Origin: Cryptomeria japonica
Lineage: Eukaryota; Streptophyta; Pinopsida; Cupressales; Cupressaceae
NCBI RefSeq assembly: GCF_030272615.1
Contig: NC_081407.1
Coordinates: 436,760,230-436,824,229, forward strand
Direction of reading: 5' to 3'
Length of the DNA stretch: 64,000 nucleotides
In this document: piece after piece, positions 13,148 through 23,772 of the stretch
How positions within the stretch are numbered: the stretch's first letter is position 1
Layout of the letters: the number at the start of each line of letters is the position of its first letter
Program-made: the position numbers and the translations under genes
The notes under the pieces: model-generated
The model's database searches: none
What the model saw: only the letters and a program-made list of their open reading frames with translations
What the model was told of the DNA's origin: nothing

Positions 13148-13280
13148 TGGTAGCTGGTCTACCATAGAGTAGCAGCACTACAGTATGGTAGTCACTACTA
13201 CCATATGGTAGTAGTACTACCATCTGGTAATCTCTACTACCATATGGTAGCGGCGCTACCATGTGGTAGCAGTGCTACCA
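13148..13280. repeat. Tandem array of self-complementary TGGTAG...CTACCA units
   Basis: About seven units of 19-20 bp, each beginning TGGTAG (or a variant) and ending CTACCA, so that every unit is itself an imperfect palindrome. Joined end to end they create CTACCATATGGTAG at the unit boundaries. The unit centres vary (for example GCGGCG, GCAGTG, TAGTA) while the arms stay conserved. The array sits in the middle of the second giant solo LTR. Confidence 0.85.
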
Positions 13281-13408
13281 AAATAGTAGATCGTCGGTTA
13301 TAACAATTTCGCCTATTCTTTTTGATGCCTAAAAAAAAAGATAATGTTTTCGCCAGTAAATTCTTAAAATGCAGATCTAATAATATACATACATACATAC
13401 ATATACAC

Positions 13409-13490
13409 ATATACATACATACATGCATACATACATACATACATACATATGTGTATGTATGTATGTATGTATGCATGTATGTATGTATGT
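13409..13490. repeat. Palindromic (ACAT)n/(ATGT)n microsatellite
   Basis: An ACAT run passes directly into an ATGT run, centred at 13449/13450. Even the interruptions mirror each other: a TGCA island at 13424-13427 pairs with one at 13472-13475. One non-pairing position flanks the centre. The whole could extrude as a hairpin of about 40 bp. Histidine/tyrosine/methionine-rich reading frames across it are artefacts. Confidence 0.9.
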
Positions 13491-15642
13491 ATTTTTCTTT
13501 ATGATTGTTGTTGGTAATTTAGATTTATCTGTAAATTTAAGTTATTATTTAGATGTGGTATATATACATAATATGATATGTGTATATAAGTATATATTCG
13601 ACAAATATATAATTATATACATATATTTATATTATTATATATATTTAATGTGATTTTTATTATTTCTAGAGATTGTATTAATTGGGGTATTAAATAAAAT
13701 GATGCTTATGTGAAAGATGTATTATTTTAATATGGGATGTTTTATTTCATTAAGTTATTATTATTTTTTTTACTTGTTCAAAAATAAAAGGGGGCAATTG
13801 GTTATTTGAGGATAGTTTAGATTCTAGCCTTATTAGACTAATGACGACTTCAAATTTCCTTAAAAAGGGGTGGTTGTGTTTTCTTAAATCTTAAATATTG
13901 AATTGCAAGTATATAATGATTTAATTATTTTCAAAAGATTGTTTGAATTATGATCTTTAGTGAATTTGGTATTTCTTAGCAAAGAGCCTGATTTCGTTGC
14001 AATTCTTGTAAATATTTAGTCGTCATGTTGTAGTGGTTGTTGTACCCTCTTGAACAGGTGTTGTCCTACCTTGTCGATGTCAACCATGTTGTGTTATGTT
14101 TCATATGGTTAACCAAGGGTTAGTAAGATTGTGTTTTCATCACCTATGTTTTTTCATGGTTATATGGCTGTCAGTATCGCCATAGGGTTCTCGTAGAGAG
14201 ACTGTGATTGTATAGTGTCCTATGGGAGAGTGGCTTTCGAGTGGGGGTCACACCCTAAGTGGATGGTTGGATAACCCCTCGAAAGTGAGTTAATAAGTGA
14301 TAACCTAATAATTGATTAGGGGGTGGGTAGTTCTAAACATTAAGTAAGATATTGTACCCCGTTCATGGTTGAGTGCTCGTATAGACTCAAGATGTAGTGG
14401 GAAGGCCTGGAATGGTAAACCGACCACCTTGTCCTCATGAAGGGTTGGTAGGGTCTGCATGAGTCTTGGATGGAACCAGGGGTTTGGGAAAGGTTACCAG
14501 GATAACCCAGGTTGGGGGTCAGACCTATGGAGGCCTACCTAGGGTAACCATCACAAGCTATGTGACGACACTCTCTCCTTAGGGTCACTAGTGTATTGTG
14601 ATTTTGAGTTCACCTGGAGTATTGTGGAGTCACACTTGTATTGTCGACCATATTTTGCTTGTGCTTGCTTGAGGGTATTTTGCTATCTTCTAGCACGGTG
14701 GGGTGGTTCCATTTTGGGATCACTTGGTCGGGTGGTAGTGCCACTTCCCACCAGATATTTATGTCCATGCCTTCATACGAGGATTGGTTTCACAAATCTT
14801 TTCATGGTTTGTGATTTTTTATCATCTCATGTTGGAGATTTTTGTACCTTTGAGACCTACGTGGTCATTTGTATCAGTGGATTATGTTACCTTGGCTATT
14901 GGCAAAGATGTAATTTTATATGTATTATTGGAAGCCATGTAATAGATGATTAATGTAATCTTAGTTTATTGGATGTTTATTATATCAGTTATCTTTATTC
15001 AATGTGCAAATGCTTTCTTGAAAAGAAATATATTGTAATACTTTCAATCTTCCAAATGATGAAATTTGTTGTATGAATATGATTTATTTGTGTTCAATAG
15101 GTAATGATGCCAATTGTATGTTTTTGAGTATCCTATGATGGACAATTGGATTAACCTTAATAATGAAATTTAACCCTTCGAATAATTCTTCATTGGTATC
15201 CCTTTTAGGAATTCTTTGTGTTAGACTTTTGCTTGTGTAATAAATGTGCAATGTAGTAATTAAAGAACTTCATGTGGTTTAAACTTTTTTAAAAAAATAT
15301 TTCACCCGTAGTTGGTTAGTTTGTGTGGTTTTTCCTTTAGGGTTCTTGGCGCAACATTACAAAAACTTCTAGTCATGTCTAGCTCATGGGGGTTGAGGCA
15401 TCAAAGTATCAGCACCACTAGCCTACCACCCACTAACCATCTAAGAACCATCAATCCTTTCCTAAAGAAGCATATACTTTCCAAGACACATAACTTTCAC
15501 CTTGGGAGTGAATTTTTTTACTTATTATAGTCGATGGAAAAATATTTATGAGCACTACATTGTGGTATTAGATCTAGGCTAAGAGCTCCAATAACTTTCA
15601 ATGTGGCATAAAGGGGGTGTTGGAAATAAGCCACACCTATAT

Positions 15643-15760
15643 CAACAATGGGCTAGCCAGATATGAGCCAATAGCTCAATTGGCAGAGCATTCCAACATG
15701 AAATGGAGGGTCCTAGGTTCAAGTTCTAGCTAATCCATAAGAGCTATGTCTCAACATGGT
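15643..15760 (+). mobile_element. tRNA-derived SINE, copy 2
   Basis: It begins CAATGGGCTAGCC and has a good box A (TAGCTCAATTGGCAGAGC) and box B (GGTTCAAGTTC) about 30 bp apart. These are followed by the same AATCCATAAGAGCTATGTCTC-type tail as copy 1. The box motifs are closer to the tRNA consensus than in copy 1. No CCA end or closed acceptor stem is visible. No clear target duplication was identified. Confidence 0.7.
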
Positions 15761-16249
15761 ATTGGTAGAAATATGAGAATTATTTTACCTCATGTGGACT
15801 GATTATATAGTTGTTTTAAGTTTCTATACTTCCATTCTAGTAGCTTTTTAAACTCTTACATTTGTTGTTCCTGATCAACAACCATTTTCTCTAGCATGGA
15901 TAGTTGTTCCACAAATTGAGTTTGTCTTGAAATTTTCTCTTCTTCTATTGAATTCATTATTAGAGTTTTCCCTTTTGTTGGAATTATTTATAGAGGTGGT
16001 TTCTCTTCTTCTTCCATTATTATTTATTCATTAATAGTGTATTTTTCTTGCATTGGCAAGTCATTGGTAGTAGAGGTTGGTTCCTCTAAAAAAATTGTAG
16101 CTATATTTTCTACAGAGGTTTCAAATTTTAGTTTTTAAGATTTGTTTTTGTCCAAGTTTGAATTTTTGACACTTACTCTTCCAAAGAGGAGAGAGAGTGT
16201 CACCTTAATTTTCTTTTTATCTCTTCTTTTGAAGAAACCACATCAATTT

Positions 16250-16880
16250 TAGGACTTTCCTAAGTTGATTGATTTTTAGTATCTTCTTTTTTAATAGCTA
16301 ACCACTTGAGAGTTTCTTGACCAGAAAGATATATTTAAACAATTGCGTGATCAATATTTTTTGAGGATTTTATCTGAAAGCTTCTTCAAAAGGTTTTCAA
16401 ACTCTAAATTTTTGCACTATTTTCCAAGGTTTGCACAAATTTGAGCCATTTCTTTTTTTCTTCTATAAACTTTTAAAAGTCAACATTTGTAGAAATTTTT
16501 TATTAGGCCATTGTATTTCAAAGCACCTAAACCTTTTTTTATATCTAATAAGTTCTTCAAAGATTCATACAAAGAGAGGTAAATTGATTTTAAATACCAA
16601 TATTTCGTACCATGGTGGAGGTGGCTCAACATTTTGAATGTTGGACCTACGACCACCCCAAATTGTCCATCGTAGGTGAATTATTTTATCACCCATGCAA
16701 CGACCAATTTTCAAGGTTCTAGAATGGTCCTTCGGTTAATCCCCCTTTTTAGTCACTAATTGTATCAAGTCTCCTTTAACCAAATTGGACAACATTTCTT
16801 GATATGTTACCTAAAATTCTCCATAGATGTCAATTTCTTCTACATTAATGCTATAAATCTCATAGATGAGTTTGATGCTT
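16250..16880 (-). pseudogene. Decayed coding remnant of unknown retroelement ORF
   Basis: Reverse-strand translation gives a long, amino-acid-like frame with a few stops. Landmarks are LVKGDLIQLVTKKG, IGRCMGDKIIHLRW, WGGRRSNIQ and PPPWYEILVFKINLP, reading from about 16800 down to about 16570. The composition and lack of low complexity argue that it once coded for protein. I do not recognise the family with confidence. It lies downstream, in its own orientation, of the gypsy integrase remnant at 18990-19775, so it may be a post-integrase ORF of the same element or part of a neighbouring one. A further charged, coiled-coil-like segment continues to about 15900. Confidence 0.45.
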
Positions 16881-17822
16881 ACCTTAAATTTGTACCTTGC
16901 AATTATTTTAGATTCTTTTGAGTAGTTTTGAATAAATCGCTCAACAATCTTTTGTTGATAGTCTTGCTTTTTTATAGAAATCCCAACCAACTTGCCATTA
17001 TGAAATGTATATAGATTGTTGGTCGTGCATCAATTTTTTTAGAATTCTATTCAACCTTTCTATTAATCTACATGTTATTTTTATAATGAACAATTTTGAT
17101 AAACTTGAGTATAACAAAAGTCTTTCTCAATTTGAAAATTGTAGAGAAAATTCCACAATGGAAGCTTTTGAGTAGAAAATGGGTTGGTTATGAATACAAA
17201 GTGAGGGGCACTTGGTTTTAATTTAAAACATCATAATAATAGATGTGATAATTTATTATGCCACATTTACAAGATGATCTTAAATGAGGGTGACATAATC
17301 TTTCTCAAATAATTATTATGCTAATAATATAATTAAACGTATTTACAAGATTATTTAATAACTTTCATGGCCTAAATAATATTAATGTACATACTTAACA
17401 TTTTTTTGTGAAAATAAAATCCACCATCTAAGATTTATTATACAACACTAGTTCCTATATTCATTTATCAAGATTGTGAATGGGCTCATTTATTAGTTAA
17501 TAGTTTGAACTCTCATCCTTCTAAAATAGAAAATATATGCGTCTTGATTTGAAATATGTAATTTGTTTCGAAGTATATATTTTGACATGAAATTTCTTTT
17601 GCATTTATTACTTAAAAAGATGTAAAGAAATGGCTTAGTAGTATCATTGAAAAGACACAATACAGTTTCTAGAACATAACTAAGTAAAGCTTTACAGAGT
17701 AGCACGTCCATGGCCTTGGAAAAATACACAAAAATAAAATAAATCATCATTGAAAGGATGCTTCTAGAGTAACAATGAATATGTTCTAAGAGCACTATTG
17801 AAAGAATGAACAATGAACAATG

Positions 17823-18046
17823 AATATCTTTTCAACGATTCTCCAAAAAAAATTGTTGTTTCTTTGAAATCACTTTTTCAACTATGCTCCAAAAATCCAT
17901 TTGTTGTTTCTCCAAGAGTAACAAATTTATAGAGCATCATTGCAAGGATTCTCTTGGAGAAATAACAAATGGATTTTTGGAGCATCGTTGAAAAAATGAT
18001 TTCAAAGAAACAACAATTTTTTTTGGAGAATCGTTGAAAAGATATT
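17823..18046. repeat. Foldback: 96-bp inverted repeat with 32-bp loop
   Basis: Positions 17823-17918 are the reverse complement of 17951-18046 with only about three mismatches, separated by 32 bp. Around it (about 17740-18200) lie further degenerate 46-48 bp units with the core GGAGCATCRTTGAAA...GAGAAGTAACAAA, so the hairpin seems to have arisen by inversion inside a minisatellite. No coding frame is credible here. Confidence 0.9.
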
Positions 18047-18989
18047 TTTAGAGAAGCAACAAATAGTTTTTAAAAGAATCATTGAAAGGATGCTTTTGGA
18101 GAAGTAACAAACAAATTCTTGGAGTATTGTTGAAAATATGCTTTTAAAGAAAAAAGATAAGATTTTTGGAACATCATTATAAGGATTCTTTCAAAGAAAC
18201 AAAAACAAGCTATAGAAGTTGTATGAATTTTTGACAAAATAAAATAAAATTTTGGATCGATCAACAAGCTACAAAATATCATTAGTTACAAAATACATAA
18301 ATAACATAAGATAAATATTTTTATATGGAATCTAGTTACTTCTTTTGTTCTGGGGTTTATGGTTGTCACCTTCCTTGGCTATGTATTATACAATTCAAGG
18401 AGCTTGTTATTTTATTTCTTTAGTTGGAAGCTAGTTTATTACCTTCTTGTACTTTCTGGGTATTGTTTGGGCCCTTTGGTATTTACCTGTTCCTTTTTTG
18501 TCTTCTTTCCAACCCAACGTGTCTCTGGTTTTAGGTTTTGAGTTTCTTTTGAAAACTCACGAGTTCTATATGATCTGATTTGGTTTTCTCTCTCCAGTTT
18601 GATGCTCAATTCAAAAGATTCTTGCCTTAAAAAAAGGTGTCTTTTAAAAAAAAATTTGGTAGTCTCACAGCTTGTGAGATCCCTTTCTTCCACCCATTGG
18701 CTCTAATGTATAGGGTTTAGGACCTAGCCTAATTTTCTTAATCAAAATATAGGAGAAATATTATATTATATTATAGATTCCACATGTTAATTCCAAGCTA
18801 TAAATAATTTTTTTGTAGTAGAAAAAGATACTTACCCGTTCTATGGTGGCTAAGGGAAAACTCCCTTTATACACCAAATATTAGCTTTTTGTTTATTGTT
18901 TGAATACATTCTTTCTCACTCACTACTTATTAATACAAACAATTTTTACATCCATTCACTAGGAGTGTTTGTGTATCACCCTCAATTTT

Positions 18990-19775
18990 CTTCAATTGAA
19001 TGAACCTATTATCAAATATTTATTCTACCTCATAGGGTCCTAGCTAATGAATTCAAGGATTTCCTTTCAAAATCTTTGTATGTTGAGTCAAACAACAATG
19101 CCCAATCACCTTTGTGAAACTTATTTTCCTTGATGTAATGGTCATGCCACATTTTTCTTTTTTGTTGGATTATTTTTGTTTGTTGTGTGACTTATAACCA
19201 TAGCTTTTCCAATACATTTAGTTGTAATGTTCATTCAATTTTCTTCTCAGTTTCTAAAATTAACATTCTATTGGGAAAATAAGTTTCTTTCCAAAGACTA
19301 GTTCATAAAGAGAAAAAACATGTGGTTGATTTTTTAGGTAGTATTATATGCCCACATGGTTTCATGTATTTTCCTAGTCCGATCCTTTCTACTATATGAG
19401 ACTTTTTTTGTAAGGATTTTATCTAACTCTTGGTTAGTTACTTCTACTTAACCATTTACTTGAGGATGGTATGGGGTTGATTTCTTGTAACAATTAAAAA
19501 TGATTAGTGAAAGAGAAAATATCTATTTACAGAAATTGAGGACCTTGGTTTGTCACTATTAATCTAGGTGCTCCAAAATTAAGAAATATTTTGTTGTAAA
19601 TGAAATAATATGCTACTTGTTCTTCCTTTGCTATTTTAAATGCTTGAACTTTAACTCAATTTGTAGGATAATATGTACATACTAGTATGCATTCCTTCCC
19701 TTGAGATGGTGGGTTAATAGGACCTATAAAATCTAATCCCTATATTTCTAAGGGTTCTAAACTACCTCAGGATGA
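18990..19775 (-). pseudogene. Ty3/gypsy integrase remnant, reverse strand
   Basis: Reverse translation from about 19765 downward shows the integrase core of a gypsy polyprotein: GLDFIGPINPPSQGKE (first catalytic Asp), then LNFGAPRLIVTNQGPQF, where the second catalytic Asp appears as Asn. A frame change leads to PYHPQVNG and VEVTNQEL, which holds the catalytic Glu region. Several stops and at least one frameshift interrupt it. The upstream part (integrase zinc finger, RNase H, reverse transcriptase) is missing because the sequence passes abruptly at about 19775 into the copia 5' LTR. Confidence 0.75.
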
Positions 19776-20657
19776 ATTGCATTGTTGTGGTGCAATTCAT
19801 GTTGCTTGTGAATATTTCTAGATCATTTCCTATCCGTGTTGTTGGTCCACATTGATTGTTGTGCACATTATTGATCATTTTATTGATCCGGTGTTCTTCA
19901 TGCAATGTGATATTTATGGAGTTGTAGCGTGTTGCGGATGATCGAGGCATAATTCTTGGAGGTGTTTCATAATTGCGGTGACGATTTGGATCCAGACTAT
20001 GTCTTCACTAACATTGTTTTGGTTTGCATATGTTTTTGTAGCGTGTGAGGTTACTATTTTTTAATTTGTGTTGAGGGTTTAACCGACCTTGAAATATAGG
20101 TTGATGATTTGTATATATTCATGTAATATTCATTTGTGAGAGGCATCTACATGTGTGAATGTTGTATTGATCACTTTCTAGTAGAAGAGAAGAGCGAAGT
20201 GGTGTGAAAGAGTGTGAAAAAGTGTAAGAGCGGAGTTTGAGTATATGTGCTTAACTAGAATTGTAATCAGGCATTAGGAGATGCTATTTTCTTAGTTCAT
20301 GTAATCCAAATTGTTGTTTGAATCTTTGTAACAGTGAGTCTTCCTCAAGTTTGTATCCCTTATTGTATTTGAGCAGTGAGCTCTAGGAAGTGAGCCTAAA
20401 TGCATGTGCATTCCCCATTGTAATATTTCACTTACTCCTAACAAGGTATTATCTCATTGTGGGTAGGTTCCCACCGTGGTTTTTCCCTTAATCGTGTTTT
20501 CCACATCAAAAATCTTGGTGTTATGTGTGATGTTGATGTGGTGTTAATCTGTGCTTTAACTATTAATCATCATATCTGAATTTAAGTTTGAATTGTGTAA
20601 AGTTTTGAGCAAATTGATTCACCCCCCCCCTCTCAGTTTGTTTCACTTTTACCAACA
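19776..20657 (+). repeat. Copia 5' LTR, 5'-truncated
   Basis: From about 19780 the sequence aligns with the 3' LTR from about 32825: GTTGTGGTGCAATTC, GTGCACATTATTGATCATTTT, GTTGCGGATGATCGAGGCAT, GAGCAGTGAGCTCTAGG and the final CCCCCCCC-TCTCAGTTTG block. It ends CCAACA at 20657, just before the primer site. Roughly 470 bp corresponding to the start of the 3' LTR are absent. About 50 bp near 19800-19860 have no counterpart in the 3' LTR. Confidence 0.8.
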
Positions 20658-20659
20658 AT

Positions 20660-20671
20660 TGGTATCGGAGC
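20660..20671 (+). other. Copia primer-binding site (initiator tRNA-Met)
   Basis: TGGTATCGGAGC lies three bases after the LTR end. It matches the tRNA-iMet-complementary consensus TGGTATCAGAGC at 11 of 12 positions. Confidence 0.85.
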
Positions 20672-20713
20672 TAGATCCTCTGGAAGAAGCTTGGTTGCTT
20701 GAGGAGATCTGGG

Positions 20714-21412
20714 ATGGCAATCGTTACTTTTAAGAAAGATAGTCTGAGGTTCGGTGGAATGAATTATACTCTCTGGAAGAACTAGATGGAATGTCATTTG
20801 AGGTACATCGATGAAGACTATTGGAAGATCACTAATAATGTATATAATGCTCCTTCGAATGGTACTACTACTCCGGATGAAGTTAAGGAAGCCAAATTCA
20901 ATATTAGAGCGAAGGAAGCATTGCTGCCCTAACATATTCTGAGATGACTAATGTAATGGATTTATAGACTATACATGAAATATGAAAGAAGCTAAAGACT
21001 TTATATGAAGGCGATATTCATGTGAAAGTTGCTAAGTTGTAGAGCTTGAAAGGTAAGTATGAGATGTTGAAGATGGGAGAAGATGAAAATATTACCTCCT
21101 TTATGTAGAGGGTGAACGAGCTTGTGTTGAACATCAGATGTGTTGGCAGAGTTTTAGAAGAATCTAAGATAGCAGCTAAAGTGTTGAGATCCATGCCTCC
21201 TACCTATAAGCACAAGGCTACTTCTATTGAAGAGATTCAAACTATGATAAATGTGACCAGAAACATGTTGATTGTAAATCTTGTTGCTTTTGAGTTGAGA
21301 GAATTTGGTGAAGTCCCTCCTAAATCTAAATCTACATTCAAAGCTACTGTATCGAGGAAGCAGAAGTATGATCCAAGAGAAAGCTCTACAAGAATATCAA
21401 GATATGAGAAGG
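20714..21412 (+). pseudogene. Copia gag, 5' part (UBN2-type), interrupted
   Basis: The frame opens at an ATG 43 bp past the primer site, with MAIVTFKKDSLRFGG and then MNYTLWK, the usual start of plant copia capsid (gag) proteins. One stop follows, and a frameshift near 20930 moves the frame to TLYEGDIHVKVAKL and the open stretch from 21112. That stretch includes VLRSMPPTYKHKATSIEE, a typical gag motif for this family. At 21412 the gypsy element begins. The gag C-terminus with its zinc knuckle resumes at 27609 in the same frame. Confidence 0.8.
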
Positions 21413-22208
21413 TGACGCAAGAGCATCCCTGGTTCACAACAATCTTGCATCAACCAAAAATATTTTCTTTTATATTTTGTTTTCTGTTTGCAGTTTCAAC
21501 TTTCATTTTTGTGTGTCCCGATTTTGGCTCACCGGATCCTATGGAGATGGATTCTACTTGAAGACTTGATCATCTTTCTTGCTTTCAAACTGCATCTCAT
21601 TTGGATCACTTTCCAACAAGATATCTCTACCGGTTTCCATGACAGTTTCTTGTTACAGGTTATTCCTTTGTTACTGGTTGCCTGAGACCTATTCTGGTGA
21701 TCTACCAGAACCCTTTCCGAAGCTTGCGGAGACTTGGACATTGATCTTGATGTTTCTTGGCATGTGACCGACCTTCTATGTTTCATCCTTTGTATTTTTT
21801 GGAGGAATCTCTTGGTGGAGGCCAACCTTGTTCATTTTGCATGTTAGGTCTCATTCTTCGAGTTTTGATCCCTTTTGGGCCGACTGGATCCTTTGGATCG
21901 ATATATATATATTTATAATAATGCTTTAGAATGTAATCAAGGGAAGATCAATTAGGATCAATCAAAGTTAGACTGTGCCTAGAAGATAGATCTTTTGATT
22001 CAAGGTCCCAGTGTGACCTATTCTACCAGACCTATGTGTCAGTATATTGTAACCCAGTTGTTACCGGTTGGATATAATCAAATTTCATGCAATAAAACTA
22101 TCCGTTCTGCATTTCCTCCATCATGTTTGTGTGTTTTCGTTGTGTTTACTCTTGCTGGCCTGTTTGGACTGATCTCCTTGAGGTCCCTCCTCACCAGTGA
22201 TTGCTTCA
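21413..22208 (+). repeat. Gypsy 5' LTR
   Basis: This 796-bp copy is the partner of 26795-27608. Both contain the same phrases, such as CACCGGATCCTRTGGAGWTGG, GATCCTTTGGATCGATATATAT and GAGGTCCCTCCTCACCAGTGA. The two differ by many substitutions and by the length of an internal (AT)n run near 21900. Confidence 0.93.
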
Positions 22209-22209
22209 A

Positions 22210-22224
22210 GTATATCAGAGCAGA
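22210..22224 (+). other. Gypsy primer-binding site (tRNA-Met type)
   Basis: GTATATCAGAGCAGAG directly follows the LTR and contains ATCAGAGC of the tRNA-iMet-complementary consensus. The 5' part of the site is slightly altered. Confidence 0.7.
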
Positions 22225-22569
22225 GTTTCATTCCGGAGGTTGCGTGTCCTGAAATTTTGTTGTAGGGTGGCGGATTGTGGTTCCAACCTAGAATTGCAGA
22301 GGACTAGTGTGAATCAATGGCGTAGAGAGGAACTAGGAATGGTGGAGTGCGCTAGAATGCAAACCCTGCTGTAATGGAGATTTTGCAAGGAATAGCAACC
22401 TGATTAGAAGCCGTGGAGACAACCCAAAGAAGAGGCTGACATATTGAAGATGTAAGTGAAGATGAAGGAGAAGAAGCCTCGGCAGAACAAGTGAACCTAC
22501 CGACAGTTGATCCGGATGAAGAAAGGTTTTTAAGGGTTTTGAGTAGGGCGAACACTAACCTCACTTTAC

Positions 22570-23400
22570 CCCACCGGAATATGATGGGAAGTTAGATTCA
22601 GATGAATTGATGGATTGGATCTCGGAGATGGAGAATTATTTCGATTTTGAAAACACCGCAGAAGAGAGGAAGGTGAAATATGTTTGTACCTAGTTGAAAG
22701 GTCATGCATCTCTTTGGTGGGAGTATTTGCAAGTTGATAGACAAAGAAGAGGTAAAGAAAAGATTAAGACATGGGATAGGATGATTGTTAAGTTGAAATC
22801 AAAGTTTGTCTTGGAGAATTATCAAGTGGATTTGTTCCAGAAGTTGCAGAATCTGAGACGAAAGGAATCTAGTGTGAAGGAGTACACCGAAGCATTTTAC
22901 AAGTTGAACATCAGATCCAGACACGTTGATGATGAAGTTGAACAAATTGAAAGATATTTGAATGGATTGTGGATGTCTATACAAGATGAACTCAGATGAT
23001 CAAATTGGAGAGTGTTGAAGTGGCTTACCAGTATGCACTAAAGGCTGAAGAGAAATTGAACAAAAGGCATGAGTAGAGACAGAGAGGTAGAGGTGGAAGG
23101 TTTACCAGAGGAAGATTTCAAAGAGGAAGAGGATATACCGGAGGAAGAGGAACCAGTACAGATTAGAACAAGGACAAGGAAGTGAGCAAATAAGGTAATT
23201 CATACTGGAAGGATGATAGATATTTCTACCAGAGGAGAGAACTGGATGGTTACTAGAATGAGAACTTTGGAAGACAAGACAAGAGGACATTTAGAGGAAC
23301 CGACTTTGATTGTGGAGGAGAAGGACATCATGCATTTGAATGTAACAAGACAAAGGCTGTCAGAAGAGTAGAAGTGGTGGAAGAAAACCCCACCTGATCA
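22570..23400 (+). pseudogene. Gypsy gag with zinc knuckle
   Basis: Capsid-like coding starts around PPEYDGKLDSDELMDWI and continues through LKGHASLWWEYLQ to LNGLWMSIQDELR at 22998, with a stop just before LKGHASL. The pattern is that of the retrotransposon gag domain. A degenerate knuckle, DCGGEGHHAFEC, lies near 23310-23350. The first Cys of the CX2CX4HX4C pattern is missing (FDC in place of CxxC). Arg/Gly-rich sequence precedes it, as is usual for nucleocapsid. Confidence 0.8.
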
Positions 23401-23427
23401 GACAATAAACCAGAAGATGGAGAACTA

Positions 23428-23772
23428 TTGATGATGAGGAGAGCTTTGTGTCATATTGGAGTAGATGAAGAACCCTTGCAGAGGAAGAATATGTTCAAGA
23501 CCAGATGTAAGGTATCTGGTAAGTGTTGTAAAGTTGTTATTGATAGTGGTAGTTCAGATAATCTTGTTTCAAAAGAGATGGTGAATAATTTTAAATTGGA
23601 AAGATTGAAACACCCTAAGCCTTATCAGATATCATGGATTCAAGATGAACATAAATTGTTAGTAAGTGAACAGTGTTTGGTAAAATTGAAAATTGGGAAT
23701 TATCATGATGAAGTTTTATGTGATATTATGCCTATGGATATTTGTCATCTTTTGTTGGGAAGACCTTGGTAG
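23428..23772 (+). pseudogene. Gypsy aspartic protease
   Basis: The 114-codon open frame includes VVIDSGSSDNLVS, the DSG active site of retropepsin-type proteases, followed by a typical strand-rich C-terminal half ending in CHLLLGRPW. The family motif LLGRPW before the reverse transcriptase linker is intact. The stop after RPW breaks continuity with the downstream polymerase domain. Confidence 0.85.

Larger units (their letters stand above)
11328..15361 (+). mobile_element. Solo LTR, 4.0 kb, giant-LTR family copy 2
   Basis: It begins TGTAGTACCCC and ends GCAACATTACA, matching the ends of the 846-5663 copy. The flanking pentamers are GAAAC (11323-11327) and AAAAC (15362-15366), a 4-of-5 match read as a decayed target duplication. 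Internal blocks collinear with copy 1 occur near 11715-11960, 14190-14340 and 14590-14800. No gag or pol is present. It differs from copy 1 by carrying a palindromic tandem array (13148-13280) and a palindromic tetranucleotide microsatellite (13409-13490). Confidence 0.78.

Noticed and set aside
13237-13653. Overlapping His/Tyr/Met-rich frames on both strands
   Set aside because: Artefacts of the (ACAT)n/(ATGT)n palindrome.
15660-15730. Working tRNA gene
   Set aside because: Box A and B are good, but there is no seven-base acceptor stem and no plausible anticodon arm. The same unit recurs at 10.6 kb with a shared tail, so a SINE fits better.
18699-18714. Reverse-strand primer-binding site of a gypsy element
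   Set aside because: Only about 8 of 12 bases match the tRNA-Met consensus, and no LTR ends could be placed around it.
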